Part shown: positions 16,729 through 24,522 of the stretch, in pieces
How the letters are laid out: every line of letters begins with the position of its first letter
Numbering within the stretch: position 1 is the first letter of the stretch
Source of the DNA: Acidobacteriota bacterium
Lineage (GTDB): Bacteria; Acidobacteriota; Terriglobia; Acidiferrales; UBA7541
Assembly: GCA_003223295.1 (NCBI GenBank)
Contig: QHYM01000110.1
Location: forward strand, 1-41,921
Length of the DNA stretch: 41,921 nt
Direction of reading: 5' to 3'
Notes under the pieces: model-generated
What the model saw: only the letters and a program-made list of their open reading frames with translations
What the model was told of the DNA's origin: nothing
The model's database searches: none
Made by a program: the position numbers and the translations under genes

Positions 16729-16891
16729 GCCTCAAAGAGCTGCCATTCCAGCCCCAGTTGGGGAGGATATGCGACCATTTTACTCCGAATTGGATGCCGA
16801 CGCCTAGCGTGGGGATACGTTGGGGGCTGCCTTGGACTTGGGCTTTCCCACACTTTACAGAAACGCGTGCAATCGTTAGTCTGAATCAGCC

Positions 16892-17335
16892 ATGTGGAAG
16901 GTCGAAGAAAGATTCTCACCGAAAGCAATCGAGAGCTTGGCGGCGTTGGGGTTTGCCGTAGGCAGCACGCGCGGCGTGGTTCGCGTCGAGAAATACGGCT
17001 GCGGCGCCGAATTCCGTAAAGGCCCCGACGAGCGCTATCAGATGACCATCTCGCCCACGATCATGCTGAAGGGCCAGTTCACGCGTTTGTGGGACGCGGG
17101 CTACCAGAAGTTTTTGCTCACCGATGATGGATTGAAGATTCCGGCGTTGGCGTCGCATTTGCAAAACCTTCGGAAGTTCAACGAAGAGCTGCGTACGGCG
17201 CTCGGTGTGCCGACTTTTTACAACGAAGCGCTCGGTTCGGTAAGCCAGGTGAGTGTTTACGACCGCGTGCGGGGGCGGAAGGGCGACGTACCGGACGAAA
17301 CGGTTGGCGCGCATTGCCCGGAGGGCGGGCACTAG
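16892..17335 (+). CDS. Conserved hypothetical protein
   Basis: This is a soluble protein of 147 residues that I do not recognise. It starts MWKVEERFSPKAIESLAALGF and has no signal peptide or membrane segment. Two Cys are present (CGAEF near residue 37 and CPEGG at the C-terminus). It has amphipathic segments such as MTISPTIMLKGQFTRLWDAGYQKFLLTDDG, which look like alternating strands and helices. The start ATG at 16892 is divergent from cysM across a 163-base region, so a shared promoter zone is possible. There is no evidence in sequence for a catalytic function. Confidence 0.72.
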   Translation: MWKVEERFSPKAIESLAALGFAVGSTRGVVRVEKYGCGAEFRKGPDERYQMTISPTIMLKGQFTRLWDAGYQKFLLTDDGLKIPALASHLQNLRKFNEELRTALGVPTFYNEALGSVSQVSVYDRVRGRKGDVPDETVGAHCPEGGH

Positions 17336-17383
17336 CTGCCGCCCAGAATCGCTGCTTTTCTCTGCGCAATCGCAGTCGGGGAT

Positions 17384-17680
17384 TCATTGCGATCCAGCTT
17401 CTTGCAGTTGTCGGCGAAACTGGGCAAGGTCGACGCGATGCTTCGCGGCTTTGTGCCTGCCGATGAAAATGACCGGGATGTCCCATCCATAACGCTCTCG
17501 CAAAAAGGCATTTTCGTCGATGTTGACCTCGCGAAGTGCGGCTCCAAACTCTCGGAGCAGCGGTGCGATGGCGGCCTTTGCTTCCTCGCAAAGATGACAT
17601 CCCGGGCGCGAGTACAACGTGACGTCGCGCGGCCCGCTGGCTGCGAGCTGCGCTTCTTCGGAAGAGGTGGTCGCGCTCAC
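17384..17680 (-). CDS. Glutaredoxin-like protein
   Basis: This is a protein of 98 residues. The start is the GTG at 17680, whose GTGA overlaps the stop of the DinB-like gene (17677-17680); the frame continues further up but that part is inside the DinB gene. The chain DVTLYSRPGCHLCEEAKAAI holds a thioredoxin-fold CxxC at C28 and C31, followed by the conserved cis-Pro context WDIPVIFIG. It belongs to the short glutaredoxin-like (DUF836-type) family of cytoplasmic disulfide exchange proteins. The overlap suggests translation coupling with the DinB-family gene. Confidence 0.85.
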   Translation of the reverse strand: MSATTSSEEAQLAASGPRDVTLYSRPGCHLCEEAKAAIAPLLREFGAALREVNIDENAFLRERYGWDIPVIFIGRHKAAKHRVDLAQFRRQLQEAGSQ

Positions 17681-18207
17681 GGCTGAGGATTGGAATACTT
17701 CATGAACGGGCCGGAATTCGGGTGAAATGCGTGCGCGCGGTAGAGTTCTTCGATCTGCCGCAGGTGGCCGAGGTCGTGATTGGCCCATTCGTGGAGCACA
17801 TGGGCGAGGGTGATTGTCCCAAGTTCGGAATGGACGCCGACGCGCGTGCCAGCAGAGGCTGGCAGTCCCGCCAGCATTGCCAGAGTTGAACGACGAGTTT
17901 GTATGAAATTCGCCAGGTTTTCAGTGCCAGAACCGTGGGAATAGTCTTCTCGCGCCTTAGCGCCATCCAAATCGTATTTCGCAAGCGCGGGAGAATCTTC
18001 GGCCACCATTCGACGAACGCGCTCGGTGTAAACCTGCTCGAGAGCCGCGAGATGAGCCAGCACTTCGGAGATGGACCAGCGGTCGGGCTTCGGTTTCCAC
18101 CGCAAAAGGTCGTCCGGCAAGTCTCCAAGCAGCGTTTCGAGAAGTTGCGGCGTCTTTCCTAGGAGCGAAATAGCTGGCTGAATCTCGCTGGCGGTAGCGG
18201 GTTGCAT
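17677..18207 (-). CDS. DinB/YfiT-like four-helix protein
   Basis: This is a protein of 176 residues with a strong GGGAGG before its ATG at 18207. The sequence has the DinB-superfamily features: an early helix ending LPDDLLRWKPKPDRWSISEV, the LAHLAALE segment with the first metal His, and LAHVLHEWANHDLGHLRQIEEL with further His residues that complete the metal site. Members of the superfamily act as thiol-dependent transferases or hydrolases; substrate cannot be predicted here. It is translationally coupled to the glutaredoxin-like gene through a GTGA overlap, which fits a thiol-linked role, but that is inference. Confidence 0.85.
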   Translation of the reverse strand: MQPATASEIQPAISLLGKTPQLLETLLGDLPDDLLRWKPKPDRWSISEVLAHLAALEQVYTERVRRMVAEDSPALAKYDLDGAKAREDYSHGSGTENLANFIQTRRSTLAMLAGLPASAGTRVGVHSELGTITLAHVLHEWANHDLGHLRQIEELYRAHAFHPNSGPFMKYSNPQP

Positions 18208-18304
18208 GAGGAACCTCCCGTACAGATGATCAGTTTACCCGCAATCTTCGTCGAATGAAGAAGTAGTGCATAATGACGAGTGGCAAAGGATAGGGACGGA
18301 GAAT

Positions 18305-18655
18305 ATGGGAAGAGTCGTGGCGTTGGTGGATGATTTGTTTTTCCAGATGAAGCTGGCGGAAACCGCCAAGCATCTCGGCGTGGAAGTGAAGGTAGCGACA
18401 AATGGCGACGCGCTGCTAGGCCTGATGGAGAGTGCGCCAAAACTTGTGATCGTAGATCTGAACGCGCGCAGCCAGCCCTTGCAGGCCATCGAGAAGGTGC
18501 GTCAGGCGAGCAAAGACGTTCGGGTCCTGGGATTCGTGTCGCATGTGCAGACGCAACTTGCCGCGCAAGCGCAAGCCGCTGGCTGCAACGAAGTGCTGCC
18601 GCGCTCAAGCTTCACGCAAAATCTCGGCGCCATACTGAGTGCCGCGAAGGATTAA
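18305..18655 (+). CDS. Stand-alone receiver-like protein (degenerate REC)
   Basis: This is a protein of 116 residues from the ATG at 18305 (an earlier in-frame GTG at 18266 lacks good signals). The fold pattern of a CheY-like receiver is recognisable: VVALVDDLFF with acidic D9 and D10, LVIVDLNARS with the acceptor-position D51, and VLGFVSHV with S79 at the Thr/Ser switch. At the place of the conserved Lys stands R100 (EVLPRSSF). The chain ends just after alpha5, so no output domain exists. It may be a phosphate sink, a pseudo-receiver or an interaction module. No histidine kinase is nearby. Confidence 0.8.
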   Translation: MGRVVALVDDLFFQMKLAETAKHLGVEVKVATNGDALLGLMESAPKLVIVDLNARSQPLQAIEKVRQASKDVRVLGFVSHVQTQLAAQAQAAGCNEVLPRSSFTQNLGAILSAAKD

Positions 18656-18701
18656 ACGAGAACCGCTTGGAATGTACGTGGGTAAAATGAATGTGAGCAA
18701 G

Positions 18702-19649
18702 ATGAAATATCGGAACCGCATTCTCTTCGTGCTCTGCGGTTCTTTGCTTACCGCTGCGAATTGCTACTCGCAAGAATCGACCTCGAAGCCAGAACCCAAC
18801 CCCGCAAGCTCGCCCAGTGCATCTGTGCAGAGCGGACCCGGCGGCGCCCTGAGCAACGCATTAGCCGCGGCTTGTTCCCAGAATCAGGTGGAATTCATTC
18901 GGTTCCTCACGGTTCGCAACCAGGATTCCTTTTCTCGCCTGACGCCGGCCGCTCGCGTCGCGCTCATGAAACGGTTCGTGCTTCTGGATGAACCGGGCAA
19001 AGTCACGATTTCCGCGAACCCTTCCGGCCGTCCCATCGTGCGCTGCGAAACGCCGGGCGCCACCACGGAGATGCAAATCGGTGGCGCGGAAATCCACGAT
19101 AACGTCGCGTTCATGCCGATGGAGCTCCATGACGTCACAGACTCGGCCGGGACAAGCGCGCGCCAAGTCAACATGGGCCTGGTGCGCGAGGAGGGAGAAT
19201 GGAAGCTACTCTCTCTGGGGGTTCTTCTTCTCGATCTTCCGGCGCTCGAAACGGAGTGGGATGAAGCCGAAATCGAAGAGACGGAAAAAAGCGCTCTCGA
19301 GTCTCTGAAAACCATTGCCTCTGCCATCGAATCCTACCGGAACAAATATCTGCGCCTTCCCGAGTCTTTGACGAATCTTACTTCGTCCGCGCGCGGCAAA
19401 CCGGGCCTTGAAGCTGCGGGCTTGCTGGACGCGGACCTCGCGAAAGGCGCCAAGACTGGCTACACCTTCCGTTATGTCATCGCCGGGGCCAGCGATGTCG
19501 GCGCTCCCGCAAAATATGAATTGTCGGCGACCCCGCTCCGCTATGGACGGACGGGGCGGCGTTCCTTCTTCCGCGATTCGCATGGTGTTCTGCATGCGGC
19601 GGACCGCCAGGGCGCCGTAGGCAGCGAGAGGGATCCGAAAGTTGAGTAG
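18702..19649 (+). CDS. Exported protein with pilin-like C-terminal part
   Basis: The protein has about 315 residues from the ATG at 18702, giving MKYRNRILFVLCGSLLTAANCYSQ as signal peptide; in-frame ATGs at 18672 and 18687 are alternatives. An unconserved Ser/Pro-rich linker follows. A helical middle section (QVEFIRFLTVRNQDSFSRL) and a short beta region (RPIVRCETPGATTEMQIGG) come next. The C-terminal third (SLKTIASAIESYRNKYLRLPESL, then GLLDADLAKGAKTGYTFRYV) resembles the globular part of type II secretion/type IV pseudopilins, but the N-terminal pilin helix is missing. Function is unknown. It lies 46 bases after the receiver gene. Confidence 0.7.
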   Translation: MKYRNRILFVLCGSLLTAANCYSQESTSKPEPNPASSPSASVQSGPGGALSNALAAACSQNQVEFIRFLTVRNQDSFSRLTPAARVALMKRFVLLDEPGKVTISANPSGRPIVRCETPGATTEMQIGGAEIHDNVAFMPMELHDVTDSAGTSARQVNMGLVREEGEWKLLSLGVLLLDLPALETEWDEAEIEETEKSALESLKTIASAIESYRNKYLRLPESLTNLTSSARGKPGLEAAGLLDADLAKGAKTGYTFRYVIAGASDVGAPAKYELSATPLRYGRTGRRSFFRDSHGVLHAADRQGAVGSERDPKVE

Positions 19650-19727
19650 AGCCTCCTGATCAAAGCAGATATCACCTCCCCGGTTTTGTGCTTGCGTGTA
19701 CTTGGCGCTACTATCGAGCGACCAATT

Positions 19728-20813
19728 ATGGTGCGCCACTTACGACCTCCTTTCCCCTGCCTGCTGCTGGCACTTTGTTTGCTTCTAACCGCGCGCATCG
19801 CGGCGCAGCCGCAAACCAGTTGGACAGTGACGCCACTGCCAGTTTTCGAACTGCATAGCGGGTTTTGGATCAATCTTCATCACACGCTCTACCAGGAAGC
19901 GCGACAGCGCCGAGCATCCACCTCGCGCGACGCAAACGCTGCCAAGCCGGCTCCGTCCGCGAAGACAGTTCTAGCTGGAAAAGGCCCACTCACTGAGCCG
20001 GAACAAAAAGCGTGGGACGATGCCGTCGCCTACTACGCCGCTAATTACGCGAACAAGGATCTCCTGTTCACCACGGAACTGATTCAGTTGAAGGACCAGC
20101 TCGGCGACTTCGAGGATTGTGATGAGCTCTCCGGCAGAAAGCGCAAATTCTGCGACGCGGGCTTGCCTCCCAACCTGACTCAAGTCTTGGAAGCGGCAGC
20201 TCCCGTCTATCGCGCGCATCTTTGGCCCGAGCATGATCAGGCGAACCGGCGGTGGATTCTGCAAGTGGCCCCGCTGGTGCGTGAACAAGGCGTGGGCCTT
20301 TCCGAGCGTCTTGCCGACATTTACCAGACGCGCTGGCCGCATGAAAAGATCCGCGTCGACGTGGTGAGCTATGCCAATTGGGCCGGGGCATACACCACGG
20401 TTGATCCGCTGCGCGTCACCATCTCGAGTTTGGATCCTCGCAATCAGGGACCCCAGGCGCTCGAGGTCCTTTTCCATGAAGGTTCGCACGGGATTGCCGA
20501 GCAGGTGCAGACGGCCATCATCCGCGAATGCCGCCAGCGCGACAAACCCATTCCCCGGGATCTCTGGCACGCTCTGGTTTTCTACACCACCGGGGAAGTC
20601 ATCCGCACTGTGCTGACTTCTTCTCCAGCAAGTCAAGGCGATAAGAGTAACGGCGTCGCGAAGAACGAGTACAGCGCCTATGCCGTTCGCGAGGGTCTGT
20701 ACCAGCGCGGCTGGAAGAATTACCTCGAGCTCTTGCAACGGTTCTGGCAGCCGTACCTGGATGGAAAAGCGACTTTCGACGACGCCATCGCCCGCATGGT
20801 GTCCTCGCTGTAA
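19728..20813 (+). CDS. Exported putative metalloprotease-like protein with HEGSH
   Basis: This is a protein of 361 residues from the ATG at 19728, which opens a signal peptide (MVRHLRPPFPCLLLALCLLL, cleavage near ARIAAQ). The mature part is mostly helical. At residues 250-254 lies HEGSH in the context EVLFHEGSHGIAEQVQ, an HExxH zinc-peptidase motif on a helix. A possible third ligand is a Glu in the segment NEYSAYAVREGLYQRG nearer the C-terminus. I do not know a named family for it. Protease activity is inferred from the motif alone; some HExxH proteins are not peptidases. It stands alone, 78 bases after the previous gene. Confidence 0.78.
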   Translation: MVRHLRPPFPCLLLALCLLLTARIAAQPQTSWTVTPLPVFELHSGFWINLHHTLYQEARQRRASTSRDANAAKPAPSAKTVLAGKGPLTEPEQKAWDDAVAYYAANYANKDLLFTTELIQLKDQLGDFEDCDELSGRKRKFCDAGLPPNLTQVLEAAAPVYRAHLWPEHDQANRRWILQVAPLVREQGVGLSERLADIYQTRWPHEKIRVDVVSYANWAGAYTTVDPLRVTISSLDPRNQGPQALEVLFHEGSHGIAEQVQTAIIRECRQRDKPIPRDLWHALVFYTTGEVIRTVLTSSPASQGDKSNGVAKNEYSAYAVREGLYQRGWKNYLELLQRFWQPYLDGKATFDDAIARMVSSL

Positions 20814-20889
20814 CACGACGCGAAAACACGCTGAGAGGAAAACTGCTGACGCTTCCTTGTCGATAGCGCCGTGGGTTCGCGTTTATCGC

Positions 20890-21369
20890 TTAGGAGCTGG
20901 CGTCCTTGATATCCTCGCGCGCCCGTCTCTCTGCGCTCTTGGCCTCTGCCTTGGCGTCAGCATCAGAGTTGAGCATGCGGATCGCTTTACTCAGCGGCAA
21001 TGCCTTGTTTCTCGGTGGGGTCTCGCACGATTTCACGTCACCGCTGGGACGCGCCGCGGTCATGTCCCATTTCAGACAGTTATATTTGATCTTCAAGTTG
21101 CGGCTCACGTGGAGCGCAGCGACACAATCTTGCAAGCTTAAGAATCCGCTGCATGCTTCTCTTAGAGTTGTTTTTGGCGGCAGCAGCGCCTGCAATTGCA
21201 GCGTCAGCTTTCGTTCTTCCTCTTTGTTCGCAGCGAGCTGCTCATTAGCTGTCAACCGTGGGCTCCCCTTGATCCACTTGAGGGGATTGTAGGAACGCGC
21301 AGCGGCTCCCGCAGTACCAAGCAAAATACTGATTCCTGCTGCTCCAATAATGAGCCATTTGTATTTCAT
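20890..21369 (-). CDS. Small exported protein of unknown function
   Basis: This is a protein of 159 residues. GAGGAC precedes the ATG at 21369. The N-terminus is a signal peptide or anchor (MKYKWLIIGAAGISILLGTAG). NPLKWIKGSPRLTANEQLAA follows, then a helix with EEERKLTLQLQALL, then three Cys in a conserved-looking middle (REACSGFLSLQDCVAALHVS, YNCLKWDM) and a fourth in KSCETPP. The C-terminus is charged and Ala-rich (DADAKAEAKSAERRARED). The pattern resembles small periplasmic proteins seen in acidobacterial genomes, but I recognise no named domain. It is transcribed away from mqnD. Confidence 0.7.
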   Translation of the reverse strand: MKYKWLIIGAAGISILLGTAGAAARSYNPLKWIKGSPRLTANEQLAANKEEERKLTLQLQALLPPKTTLREACSGFLSLQDCVAALHVSRNLKIKYNCLKWDMTAARPSGDVKSCETPPRNKALPLSKAIRMLNSDADAKAEAKSAERRAREDIKDASS

Positions 21370-21890
21370 GATGTCCTCACTTCGAGGGCCGGTGTGGGCT
21401 AGCCTCAGTAGGCCACGGTGTGAGCAGCGCTTCGAGCCTTCCCTAGTGCGGTACTCTCCGAATCCGTTACGTTGACCTTCCGGTCAGGTTTTGCAGTGAG
21501 AGTGCCTGTCCATTTGCCGCTGGCGGGCGTTTTGAAATACCGGTGCTATTCTTCGATTCCTAAGACCTTTTAACGCTTTTCTTTCGTCTTTTGGAAGGTT
21601 GTGCAAAGAGATTCTTGACCTCCGGGTGACATTGTCGCGGCTGCCTGCACTATGCTACGCTTTCTCGGTTAGAAATTGCCTGGCCCGGCGTCACGCAAGC
21701 CCTTGCGACGCGCACATTTCCTTACGCTCTCCGAGAGGTTTCCAAGCAACAGGGGAGCTATCGGAGAATTAAGGGTCGGGAAAATTGGTCAAAGCGGGAT
21801 CGCATTGCATGGTCCCCGATGCTATCGAATTCGCAACGGAACTAGTCCCGGAAATGGCCGGGGCCGCGCAAGAAAAGGAATCACCAGCCC
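21370..21890. other. 521-base intergenic region upstream of mqnD
   Basis: No convincing gene is seen here; the longest plus-strand frames entering from 21676 and 21785 do not match mqnD's frame and have no family features. A compact hairpin (21688-21711: GCGT, a two-base bulge, CGCAA, a four-base loop, TTGCG, ACGC) lies about 180 bases before mqnD. A weak promoter-like pair GTGACA (21626) and TATGCT (21651) with a 19-base gap sits upstream of the hairpin. Both are tentative. The region is long for this compact genome and may carry mqnD regulation or a small RNA. Confidence 0.4.
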
Positions 21891-22766
21891 ATGCCTGGCC
21901 AACAAGCAGCCTCGAAGACCGAAACAGCTCCCATCGAAATCAAGTTGGCGCATTCGCCAGATTCCGACGACGCGTTCATGTTCTACGCGCTGGCCACCCA
22001 CAAACTTTCCACGCCCGGTTACAAATACACACACGTTCTTTCGGACATTCAATCGCTCAACGAAGCGGCGCTCGCTGAAACGTATGACGTCACGGCGATT
22101 AGTTTTGCCGCATACCCCGGGCTTCGCGACAAATATGTTCTTCTCGATTGCGGCGCCAGCTTCGGTGAAGGCTACGGTCCCATCGTCGTTTCGACAAAAG
22201 CCGTGAAGCACCAGGAACTCACGGGCAAGCGCATTGCTGTTCCTGGCCTAAAGACTTCCGCGTATCTCACGCTGAAACTTTTCGAGCCGAACTTTGAGCC
22301 CGTAGTCATGCCCTTTGACAAGATCATTGATGCCGTCCAGAACAATCTTGTCGAAGCTGGCTTGCTCATCCACGAAGGACAACTCTTCTTCCCGGAAAAG
22401 GGTTTGCACAAGGTGATCGATCTTGGCATTTGGTGGCAAGAGCAAACCGGCCTGCCTCTTCCGCTGGGTGGCAACGCCGTTCGGCGCGCACTGGGGCCAG
22501 AGGTTGGGCGCCAAATCGCGAAAACCATTCGCGACAGCGTTTCCTACGGGCTGGAACATCGCGAAGAAGCGCTGAACTATGCCATGCAATTTGCGCGCGA
22601 GATGGACACCGAACTTGCCGACCAGTTTGTCGGCATGTACGTCAACCAATGGACGCTCGGGTACGGCGAAAAGGGCAAGCAAGCCGTGAAAGAATTGATT
22701 CTGCGCGGCACCAAGGCCGGGTTCCTCCCAGGACCGCCAACCGTCGAATTCCTCAGCGAAGAATAA
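21891..22766 (+). CDS. mqnD: 1,4-dihydroxy-6-naphthoate synthase, futalosine menaquinone pathway
   Basis: The protein has 291 residues. It makes 1,4-dihydroxy-6-naphthoate from cyclic dehypoxanthine futalosine in the menaquinone route that replaces the MenA-F pathway. The family signature is clear: IKLAHSPDSDDAFMFYAL at the N-terminus, DVTAISFAAYPGL, DCGASFGEGYGPIVVS, and LPLPLGGNAVRRALG. It has a periplasmic-binding-protein-like fold without a signal peptide. AAGGAA lies about 12 bases before the ATG at 21891. It is isolated here: mqnA, mqnB and mqnC are not in the window. The stop lies 9 bases from the stop of the convergent hydrolase gene. Confidence 0.93.
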   Translation: MPGQQAASKTETAPIEIKLAHSPDSDDAFMFYALATHKLSTPGYKYTHVLSDIQSLNEAALAETYDVTAISFAAYPGLRDKYVLLDCGASFGEGYGPIVVSTKAVKHQELTGKRIAVPGLKTSAYLTLKLFEPNFEPVVMPFDKIIDAVQNNLVEAGLLIHEGQLFFPEKGLHKVIDLGIWWQEQTGLPLPLGGNAVRRALGPEVGRQIAKTIRDSVSYGLEHREEALNYAMQFAREMDTELADQFVGMYVNQWTLGYGEKGKQAVKELILRGTKAGFLPGPPTVEFLSEE

Positions 22767-22775
22767 AAGTCATCG

Positions 22776-24362
22776 CTAATTCCTCGCCGAGGTCCCTTCT
22801 TTTTTCGGAGTCAGGTACAGATCCTGATAGTCAAAGCTGAAATCCGCCAGCGGTGAGACCGCCTTCATGGTGAAGTGGTCGATCGAACCATCCGGCCGCA
22901 GTGTAAACGTGAGAAACGCATCTTCGATGGTGCGGTCGCGCCAATGTGCTTGGAAAGTGTCGTACTGCCAGTGCTGAACGTCGGCGATGGCTTTAGGCGT
23001 GTGGTCGAGAGTAAAGACGAGTTTGCTACTTTCCATTCGAATCGTAACCGGACCGTACCAGGGGTCGGTGTACACGCCGGCGTATTTCTCGAGCGCTAGG
23101 GACGGCTTCGAATCGGCCGCGCGGCCTGCCTCCTGGGTCTTCATCACTTCGGCCGCTTCCTTTTCCGTTTGCTCGTCTTCCTTCTTGTAGGCTGCAATCC
23201 AATCGGTTGGTGCAAGCCCAAAGTAAGAGTCCAAGATGTGAAAAAGAATGGAGTCGAAAGCTCCGCCTTGTTCGGCGTTCGTGAGAATAACCACGCCAAG
23301 GTTTTCTTCCGGAACCAGCATGACCCGCGAGACGAAACCCGAAACACCTCCCGTGTGACCGACCATCTTGCGGCCGTGATAGTCGCGTAACCCCCAGCCC
23401 AAGGCGTAAGCGGCAAACTTGCTGCTCAAAGCCGAAAGGGGCCCCTGCCTCTCACCTGCGGGAAGGGTGGTCTGCGCGCTCCACATTTCATGCGACTGCC
23501 TTTCGCTAAAAATCCGATCTTCGCGCCCGGGAATTTTTCCATGGTTCAACTGAAGCAAAACCCATTTGGCCATCTCAGCCGCCGATGAATTGATCGAGCC
23601 CGCCGGCCCGGCATTGTCCAGGTTCACGAATTCGATGAATTGCAGCCTTCCGTCGACTCTCGAGTGCGGCCAGGCGTAGTCGTCGCCAGGCTTGAAATCG
23701 GCGTTGCTCATCTTCGTGGTGTTCATTCCCAGCGGGCGCAGAATTTTCTCGCGCACGTAGTCTTCCCAAGACTTTCCAGTCACCGCCGGGATGATCTGGC
23801 CCGCAGTCATGTACAGCAAATTGTCATAGGCAAAGCGGCTGCGGAAACTGGAAGCAGGCTTCATGAAGCGCAGCCGGTAGATGATCTCCGCGCGTGTGAA
23901 TGTGGTGTGCGGCCAGAAAAGCAAGTCGCCTTCTCCCAGACCCATGCCGCTCCGGTGCGTCAGCAGGTCGCGAATCGTCATTTCGTGAGAGACATACGGG
24001 TCGTACATCTGGAAGCCTGGAAGGCGCTCATACACCGGGTCATCCCATGAGATTTTTCCTTCATCGATCAGCGTCGCCAGCGCCGCCGACGTAAACGCTT
24101 TTGTGTTGGAACCAATGCCAAAGAGCGTGTTCTCATCCGCGAGGGCCGGCTCGCCCAGTTTGCGAACGCCGTAGCCCTTCGCCATCACCACCTTGCCATC
24201 TTTAACGATCGCCAAGGACAGACCAGGCACCTCAAAAGTCTTTAGGACTCGCGCCACGTAGGCGTCAAGATCCGCGGGCGGCGCGTTTTGCGCCAAAAGA
24301 GGCTCGAGCCAAAGGGTGAGCAACAGACAAATCAGCAACCACGGTCGCAGGCTGAATTTCAT
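22776..24362 (-). CDS. Exported serine hydrolase, class C beta-lactamase fold with DUF3471-like C-terminus
   Basis: The protein has 528 residues with a signal peptide (MKFSLRPWLLICLLLTLWLEPLLA) and AGGAGAG before the ATG at 24362. The serine penicillin-recognising motifs are S85-x-x-K88 (SNTK), Y179-x-N181 (YDN) and H336-T-G338 (HTGG). The C-terminal part from about 425 (KYAGVYTDPWYGPVTIRMES) matches the beta-barrel DUF3471 domain common in acidobacterial homologues. Family members are esterases, peptidases or carboxypeptidases; a true beta-lactamase role is not implied. It is periplasmic, in its own transcription unit, and convergent with mqnD. Confidence 0.9.
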   Translation of the reverse strand: MKFSLRPWLLICLLLTLWLEPLLAQNAPPADLDAYVARVLKTFEVPGLSLAIVKDGKVVMAKGYGVRKLGEPALADENTLFGIGSNTKAFTSAALATLIDEGKISWDDPVYERLPGFQMYDPYVSHEMTIRDLLTHRSGMGLGEGDLLFWPHTTFTRAEIIYRLRFMKPASSFRSRFAYDNLLYMTAGQIIPAVTGKSWEDYVREKILRPLGMNTTKMSNADFKPGDDYAWPHSRVDGRLQFIEFVNLDNAGPAGSINSSAAEMAKWVLLQLNHGKIPGREDRIFSERQSHEMWSAQTTLPAGERQGPLSALSSKFAAYALGWGLRDYHGRKMVGHTGGVSGFVSRVMLVPEENLGVVILTNAEQGGAFDSILFHILDSYFGLAPTDWIAAYKKEDEQTEKEAAEVMKTQEAGRAADSKPSLALEKYAGVYTDPWYGPVTIRMESSKLVFTLDHTPKAIADVQHWQYDTFQAHWRDRTIEDAFLTFTLRPDGSIDHFTMKAVSPLADFSFDYQDLYLTPKKEGTSARN

Positions 24363-24522
24363 GAGGCTCTCCTGGCTTCTGCTGGAAGTGTGCGCCGGAG
24401 ATTAAAGCACAAATTCATGAATCTAGGCTGATTTGGATTCCCGCGTGGCTCCAAGAAACATCATTCCACATGCTGTAGCTCGCCTTGACGCTCCTCTGCG
24501 AATCCCTTAGTGTCTTTCCGTG

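Noticed and set aside
22776-24362. Reading the serine hydrolase as an antibiotic-resistance beta-lactamase
   Set aside because: The SxxK/YxN/HTG set is shared by many esterases and peptidases, and the DUF3471-like C-terminus is not a feature of resistance enzymes.
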